Below, piece after piece: positions 58,069 to 64,000 of a stretch of 64,000 nucleotides of DNA. The notes under the pieces were generated by a model. The model saw only the letters and a program-made list of their open reading frames with translations. It was not told the DNA's origin and did no database searches. Positions within the stretch are counted from its first letter, which is position 1. Every line of letters starts with the position of its first letter. The position numbers and the translations under genes were made by a program. Origin of the DNA: Populus alba (taxonomy: Eukaryota > Streptophyta > Magnoliopsida > Malpighiales > Salicaceae); assembly GCF_005239225.2 (NCBI RefSeq), contig NC_133297.1, positions 21,799,882 to 21,863,881 of the forward strand. Direction: 5' to 3'.

Positions 58069-58279
58069 TAAGGTGTGCTAGGGATGCTAATACCTTTATT
58101 AGCTACAACTAGTCCCTTGCCTTCAAATCTCTTATAAGATGAATATACTCAGATTTCCTAGCGATCCTAAACCAAACAACTAAGTGGTGAATCCAAATGA
58201 CCCCCCGACGCCTCGCGTCCATGTGTAGCATCCTCGTTTTTGGAGGCAAATCTCACCACATTAAAATTTTTATATTCAT

Positions 58280-58430
58280 GTTGATTTTGATTTTTAGAGT
58301 TTTTTTTTTTTTGTTTTTTGAGGTCATAAATAGATTTGTCAAAGTGTTTAAGATGTTTTCTAGGTGTTTTGAGTAAAAATTGGTTGAAATGGGTTTTTTT
58401 AGCAAAAAAACAATACTCAAGGTCCCTTTT
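58280..58430. repeat. 'R' repeat, right part of the split copy
   Basis: Continues the R sequence left off at 44660 by comparison with 14900-15050 ('tttttgag', 'atag..t..', 'aagtgttt..gatgttttctaggtgtttt', 'aaatgggttt'). Confidence 0.45.
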
Positions 58431-60852
58431 TTTTTTCTAGCGATCTCTGGTTACTGGATTCTACGAAAAGCAGATCACGCGTTATCTAAATACAACTTAA
58501 ATAATATATTTAGATGATGTGTTATAACATCAAGTACAACTTAAATAAGTTGTTACTAAACCATTCTAATAATATATGGTATAACTTGAATTGTTTGTTA
58601 ATGGTTTAAATACAAAATTGTAACCTTTGGTTGTGCATCAAATACATCAAAGACATATCACTGTTTAATTTTCATGGCTGTATTGGACTTTCAAAAGTTT
58701 TAATCTAGGGAGAAAAATAAAACATTTATAAATCATAAGGGCTATAATATACAGTCAATCCTTTCCCCTCTTAAAATTGATAAATAGGTGTAGGGCATTA
58801 TCATAGAAGAGAGAAGAACATAGTCAACTCATATTAAGGTGATGGTGGTGGCTCCTTTTGTGGTTATGGTTGCATGCTGACAATCTTTCCCCTGTCATGT
58901 GTCGAGTATCTACTTCGAAAATGCCCCTTATGGTGGCGAAAACAAATTTTACAAGGGTTTTGAGAGTAAAGACATTCCATCCTACTTTTAGTTACGTTAT
59001 TTTCCCTTTCTTTTTACTTAAAAAAGCTATCTATACATATTGAAAGGTGAAGGCTAATAGAGGGGTCATTTGCTCTGAACAGGGTATGGATTTTAATTAC
59101 TTTTGTGTGGCCACAACAACCTCTATGAGCAATTTTACTTGCTAAGCTAATTATTGAAGATTTTAGAATTAGATGATTTTTTCTATTATTGTATATGCTA
59201 TGTAGACAATTAATTGGTTACGTATGGTATTGACTTTATTCATGCAAAACATATTTATAATTAATAATGGTTTTTTTCCTTATCTTTAATATTCATTTAT
59301 CTTTTATTAATGAAAATAACATTTAATTCAATAAATTTAGAGTAAAGATAAAATTTCTTTGGACAAAAAAACTTCGTAAAGAAAATTATAAAATGGTTAT
59401 AATTATGAGATTTCTATTGTATTAATGCATTGTTCCTTAATGTTTATATTTAATGCTCTATTAAGAATGAACATTAATTTGAGTTGTTGAGACTGATACA
59501 TATTATTATTATTATTATTATTATGAAATGAAATAATTATTTTTATAAGTTGAGGTAAGTGCTTGTAAAATGACATGTACACTAAAATGACTCGTATGAA
59601 AATTTCATATAGAGAGATTACTTGTGTCTATGAAAAGACTCACATGATAATTGTATAAGTGATCCTTAGACTTGAGATCACCATGTTATCTTATATAGAA
59701 AATGTTAGCTTTGATCCTAACTACACGTTGTCCTAATTAAGGATAACAAACGGGCATATATTGAGTATAACATGAATTATATAAAGGTATTTGAATGATT
59801 AAAAAAGGATTCATTACTCTAGGTGAACCATGAGAATTGTTCAAAATGTTCTCAATAGTATTGATGACAAAATCCTTATGCAATATGGAATAAAACTTAA
59901 AAATATCTCAAATCTTATTCAAAGAATTAATGACTATAAGTGCTGAGAACAAACATGATTTAATAGATCAAATACACTCCATGTTCTAATGTCAAAATTA
60001 AAATATTCTTAATAGAAGAATAATAATTACATCATGAAACTACTCAGTAAAATACTAAGTCAAACCATATATGACTTTCATAATGTTTAGGGGATTGAGA
60101 CATGTTAAACAGTGCACTTGAGGTTTAAATATAAATCAATTAATTGTTGAATTGAAAATAAATTAAATTGTTTAATTTATTTAATTCTATTTTTATTAGG
60201 ATTATAATTTATATTTGAGTCTACATATTAAAAACCTAATGGATCACATACAATAAAAGCCATTGGTTTAAAAATTAAATTGGGATGATTAATCAAATGT
60301 GACTTGATTCCAAATAAATTTTAGAAATTAAAAACTGAATGTAATTAATACATGGATTCTAGACTTAGAAAAATTAAGTAGGCACTTGATTACATAAATT
60401 TCTAAAATTACTCTAAAATAATATATGTTATATTATTCAGGGGGGAAATGATATTTTTCTAATTTATAAGGTCTTAAGATTTCCCTATAAATAGAATATC
60501 ATGCCTTATGTTTTTGTGTAGAAAGAAAAAACCATGTAAGTTATAAAATATATGTACAAAGAAACACCAAAAGCAAAAATAGAGAGTTAGCACTTAAAGG
60601 CATAGCGATCGATCTCTTTTAAAAATAGTTTTAAGAGATTTTTGATTGGTGATTTGTGTAGATTCCTATTAGAGGTCAGAAACTTGCACTGTTTATGGTT
60701 TGTGATAACCCAACCATAAAGAAACTAATCAAACCTTAGAAAGAAGTTATGAACTTCAGATAATGTTCATATAAAACCCAAACAACTCTAGATTGTTTAA
60801 CATGATTTTTGGGACTCCAAAAAAATTTTAAATTACCGTTTCCATTTCTTTA
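58431..60852. other. AT-rich intergenic DNA, possible decayed LTR
   Basis: No protein-coding signal. The part around 60480-60640 (CCTATAAATAGAATATC, then an A-rich leader) looks like an LTR promoter region, perhaps of a copia element, but no pair or primer site could be found. A TAT microsatellite lies at about 59500-59525. Confidence 0.4.
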
Positions 60853-61620
60853 TGTTGTTACCTATTTTTTGGTCCCTACAAAAAAAAAATACAAAAAAAT
60901 AAAAAAAGATATTCAGAAAAAATCTAAAAAATAATAGCAGTGAGAAGAGGATGCCAGAGCGCCTAAAAAATAACTAGAAATTGGTTGAGAAGGTTCAAAA
61001 ATACAAAGATTGAAATTTGACAGTATATTGTTTTTTACTAATAAAAGCCTTATTGACAAGGAAAATTCAATTTAAGGAAGAAAAGTCCAAAATCAGATGT
61101 TTATGGACCCAATTAAATTTTATTAAAGGGTTAATTGAATTTATGGAAGGTTCGATTGCAAGAAAAACTATTTTTTTAAGTCAACTTAGGCTTTAATTGA
61201 AAGAAATTAAAGTTTGGGGTTCAAATTATAATTTTTAAGAGTTGATTTGGTCAAATCAAGGGTTTAATTGCATAAATATTGAAGTTTGATGGTCAATTAG
61301 AGACTTGATTGAAGAAATATGAAACCAAGGACCAAACCATAAAAAAGACGCGTAAATAGAGTGACTGAAATTGATTGTATCAAGGGCTAAATTGAAGAAA
61401 TTATAAGTTTATTGATCAATTGAGGGTCAATTTGCATAAATTCAAAACCAAGGACTAAAGTGAAAAAGACAACCAACTTAAAGGCTGACATCCGATTTTA
61501 GCAGGGATGCAGTTGATTTTTAAAATCAAAATTGCAATTAAGGACTTAATTGAACAAATAAAAAATTAAGGATTGATTTAAAAAGTGACACATTTTAGTG
61601 CTTTTTTTTTCTTTTAAATG
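60853..61620 (+). repeat. Decayed gypsy LTR fragment
   Basis: Opens TGTTGTTACCTATTTTTTGG, like the H family start, and goes on with repeated phrases 'aaggacyaaa', 'attgaagaaat', 'gggtttaattgcataaat' in imperfect ~100-bp units, the same texture as 17200-17640. No end or partner LTR is visible. Confidence 0.45.
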
Positions 61621-61870
61621 AAATGACGTATTTTGTCCAAAACGACATCGTTTCATGCATTGTTCATTAAAAAAAGAAGTGAGAAAGCATGAAATGTTGT
61701 CATTTTGAACGACATTACGCTTCTTCTTTCCTTGGATGTGCATAAACAGGGGAAGAAGAAGTTTATCTCCCCTACAATGCCACTTTTTTGCCCAGCACCG
61801 GGGTATAGTAGGGTGGCTTCGCTCGCCATGCGCCATACTGGGACAGGGGTAGGATCGATCCCGCTCCCCT

Positions 61871-62124
61871 TGTGTAGGAAAACTGAACTTATATTCATGT
61901 ATATTGTTCGTGCCTTTAAATAGGCATTTCATACATTACAGGTCATTACTTCTTACTATATATATACATGATTTGATGCAGAAATTATAGAGATCATGAC
62001 ATAAATGAAATGAAGAATTATAGTAAGGGATCTCTCAACAGAGTAATGTGTGCAGAAGATCTATGCAAGATTTCTGCACTTGAATCCTGCATGGAATCGC
62101 TGCATATATTTCCATATTTCTTCA
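61871..62124 (-). repeat. 3' LTR of a Ty1/copia element
   Basis: 254 bp. On the minus strand it starts TGAAGAAATATGG right after a G-rich purine tract (TTGAGGGGGGA, 62125-62135) and ends TTCCTACACA, giving TG..CA ends. It lies about 14 bp after the pol stop codon. The 5' LTR is outside the window. Confidence 0.7.
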
Positions 62125-62137
62125 TCCCCCCTCAAGC

Positions 62138-64000
62138 TCAAGGCGGGGCTGGACCGAGGCAGAGCTTGGCGTGATTCAATGTAAATGTTGCAGCACAAAG
62201 TGATTTGGTAAAAATATCCGCAATTTGATCGGATCCTGGAATATGAGCCAAGGAAAGAGCACCACTTGTAACTCGTTCGCGGACAAAGTGAACATCTATT
62301 TCAATGTGTTTTGTACGATGATGAAAAACTGGATTTTTAGCCATATGGATGGCACTAATATTATCACAGTAGAGCTGAGGAGAAGGAACACAGTGGCCAA
62401 TAGTGTTGAGTAAATGGACAAACCACATGAGCTCAGCTGTAGTGGAAGCTAAGGCGCGATACTCTGCCTCAGCGGTTGACCTAGACACCTTGACTTGTTT
62501 CTTAGCACCCCAGGATATCAAATTTGTGCCTAAAAAGATAGTGAACCCCGTAGTGGAACGTCAGTCATCCCTACAGCCAGCCCAATCAGCGTCACAAAAA
62601 CCACGAAGTTTGTGAACAGGATTGCGAATGTAATGCAGTCCAACATTGAGTGTCCCCTTCAAATACCGAAAAATTCTTTTCACAGCAACAAGATGAGTAT
62701 CATGACGTGCCTGCATGAATCTGCAGACATGATGTACAACAAACAAAATGTCTGGTCTGGTCAGGGTGAGGTATTGCAGAGAACCAACCAAACAACGATA
62801 ATGAGAAGGATCAACTAAGGGAACACCATCAGTGGCAGACATGGAAGAACCTGCTGCCAGTGGAGTGCTTACTGGTTTGGCACCATCAAGACCAAACTTC
62901 TGAAGAAGAGATAACAGATACCGTGTTTGAGTGATTGTGATTGTAGACTCATCACGGGCAATTTGAAGGCCTAAGAAATAATGAATGTCACCAAGGTCTT
63001 TCATATGGAAGACAGCAGAGAGATGGGCAATAAGCTTGATAATCCGTGAAGATGAGCTGCATGTTAAAAGAATGTCATCAACATAAATGAGCAAAAGGAG
63101 AATGTCTGAGCCTTGGTGGAGATAAAATAAGGATTGATCATAGGGGCATCGTGTAAATCCCATTTGCTGAATGTAGTTACTGAATTTGAGGTACCATGCA
63201 CGAGGAGCCTATTTCAACCCGTATAAAGCTTTATGAAGGTGACAAACATAATCTGGATGAGAGGAATTTGCAAAACCTGGAGGTTAAGCCAGATACACTT
63301 GCTCCTGTAGATCTCTATGAAGGAAGGCATTACTGACATCTAGTTGTTTGACAGACCAGCCGTGAGACAAGCCAATGGTGAGGATAAGTCGAATGGTGCT
63401 TGGTTTGATAACAGGACTGAATGTTTCATCATAATCAAGTCCGGGTTGCTGTGAAAATCCACGAGCCACCAACCGAGCTTTATACCTTTCAATGGAACCA
63501 TCAGATCGTGTTTTGATTTTAAACACCCATTTGCTGCTGATAATATTCATGTTGGCTTGTCTAGGTACCAAGGTCCAGGTTTTGTTGTTGTGAAGGGCAT
63601 CCATTTCAGCCTACATTGCTTGAATCCAATGTGGATGTTAGAGAGCTTGTTGAACTGAGGATGGCTCTTGGGGTTGGGCAACAAGATCATCAATAAAACA
63701 GGCAGGGATAGGATGTCGGGAAGAAATAAATACCTTGGGTTTTAGCTTCCCTGTCTGAGTGCGTGTAATCATATGATGCTGTCGCTGTGAAGGTGGAGCA
63801 GATGCAAGAGAATCAACAAGATTTACTGCTGCTGTGGATGAAGATAATGAAGCAGAAGCTGCAGATTGAGATGCTGAACTTCTTGAACAATATCAATATG
63901 TGGAACAAGTGTTGCTGGACCATGAGAACTGACTTGTGTAGCTGTGGCGATTGATTTTTCTGCCACAGTTTTGAGTAGTCGAGGAAGTGCCTTAATTTGT
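62138..64000 (-). pseudogene. Ty1/copia pol: end of integrase region, RT and RNase H
   Basis: On the minus strand, from the right edge: a Ser/Ala/Gln-rich linker, RTQTGKLKPKVF, the RT start (MDALHNNKTWTLV, SSKWVFKIKTRSDGSIERYKARLVARGF, QLDVSNAFLH), the catalytic LLLIYVDDILLT, DLGDIHYFLGLQI, RCLVGSLQYLTLTRPDI, and RNase H (GFCDADWAGC, ISWGAKKQVKVSRSTAEAEYRALA, HRTKHIEIDVHFVRE, DIFTKSL) ending at 62138. The order RT then RNase H at the 3' end, after integrase, is the copia arrangement. The frame is interrupted by a few single stops (about 63284, 63210, 62560, 63610-63650), most explained by one C-to-T change. Otherwise it is well preserved and therefore fairly young. It continues beyond 64000. 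Confidence 0.9.

Larger units (their letters stand above)
44681..58235 (+). mobile_element. 'H' family solo LTR broken by four nested insertions
   Basis: H sequence is collinear with 23098-24838 and can be followed through 44681-45363, 47230-47880, a partly repeated stretch 47880-48179, 52966-54234 and 58069-58235. It is interrupted by X LTR copies (45364-47229; 48180-52965, itself carrying an inverted X) and by the TRIM-type element (54240-58068). No H internal region remains, so it is a solo LTR. Its outer ends are approximate. Confidence 0.65.

Noticed and set aside
61546..61932. 128-residue minus-strand protein
   Set aside because: Spans the copia LTR edge and flanking DNA. No domain, and the frame crosses an element boundary.

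Overview
The window is plant nuclear DNA. Genes have short exons separated by AT-rich GT-AG introns, and most of the sequence is LTR retrotransposon at several stages of decay. The gene content, the ~170-bp AT-rich tandem repeat at 42.8-43.7 kb and the look of the LTR families fit a woody eudicot, most likely Populus or another Salicaceae. That placement is inference from general knowledge, not a search.

Two genes look intact, both on the minus strand. One is a two-exon DUF946/VPS62-like gene (10048-13408, 568 aa). The other is a 13-coding-exon PRP39-type U1 snRNP/pre-mRNA-processing factor gene (33828-41675, 835 aa) with a spliced 5'UTR and a TATA box near 42315. I built both by joining exons at GT-AG boundaries, and the reading phase agrees at every junction. 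Two further minus-strand genes survive only as 5' fragments. One (8997-9264) resembles a mitochondrial COA1-like protein. The other (31833-32486) is the first three exons of an NTF2-domain (G3BP-like) gene, cut off by the end of a retrotransposon LTR.

The rest, left to right: a gag relic (1-1546); a dead Ty3/gypsy chromovirus with both LTRs (1547-8297); COA1-like fragment and DUF946 gene; AT-rich intergenic DNA with a repeat 'R' (14560-15060); a gypsy LTR, PBS and gag/protease relic (16930-21000); a decayed LTR (21000-22684) ending in a 36/107-bp tandem array (22685-23097); an 'H' family LTR with leader (23098-25690); an Athila-like element with most of pol deleted in frame and a duplicated 3' end (25690-31812); the NTF2 fragment and PRP39 gene; the ~170-bp satellite-like array; then a nested composite (44280-58430). 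In that composite R is split by an H solo LTR. H is split by two LTRs of family 'X', one of which carries an inverted X, and by a TRIM-type element with a perfect 5-bp target duplication. AT-rich DNA and a truncated Ty1/copia element on the minus strand (61871-64000 and beyond) close the window.

The most unusual content is inside the TRIM-bounded element at 54240-58068: about 28 tandem palindromic units with GGCAGCGA/TCGCTGCC arms in three clusters, plus a separate ~48.5-bp tandem repeat in which most units carry a stem closed by a cTTCGg loop. A decayed version of the first array lies at 22685-23097. A second notable structure is the head-to-head pair of X LTRs (48180-51010), which could be transcribed into a long hairpin RNA.
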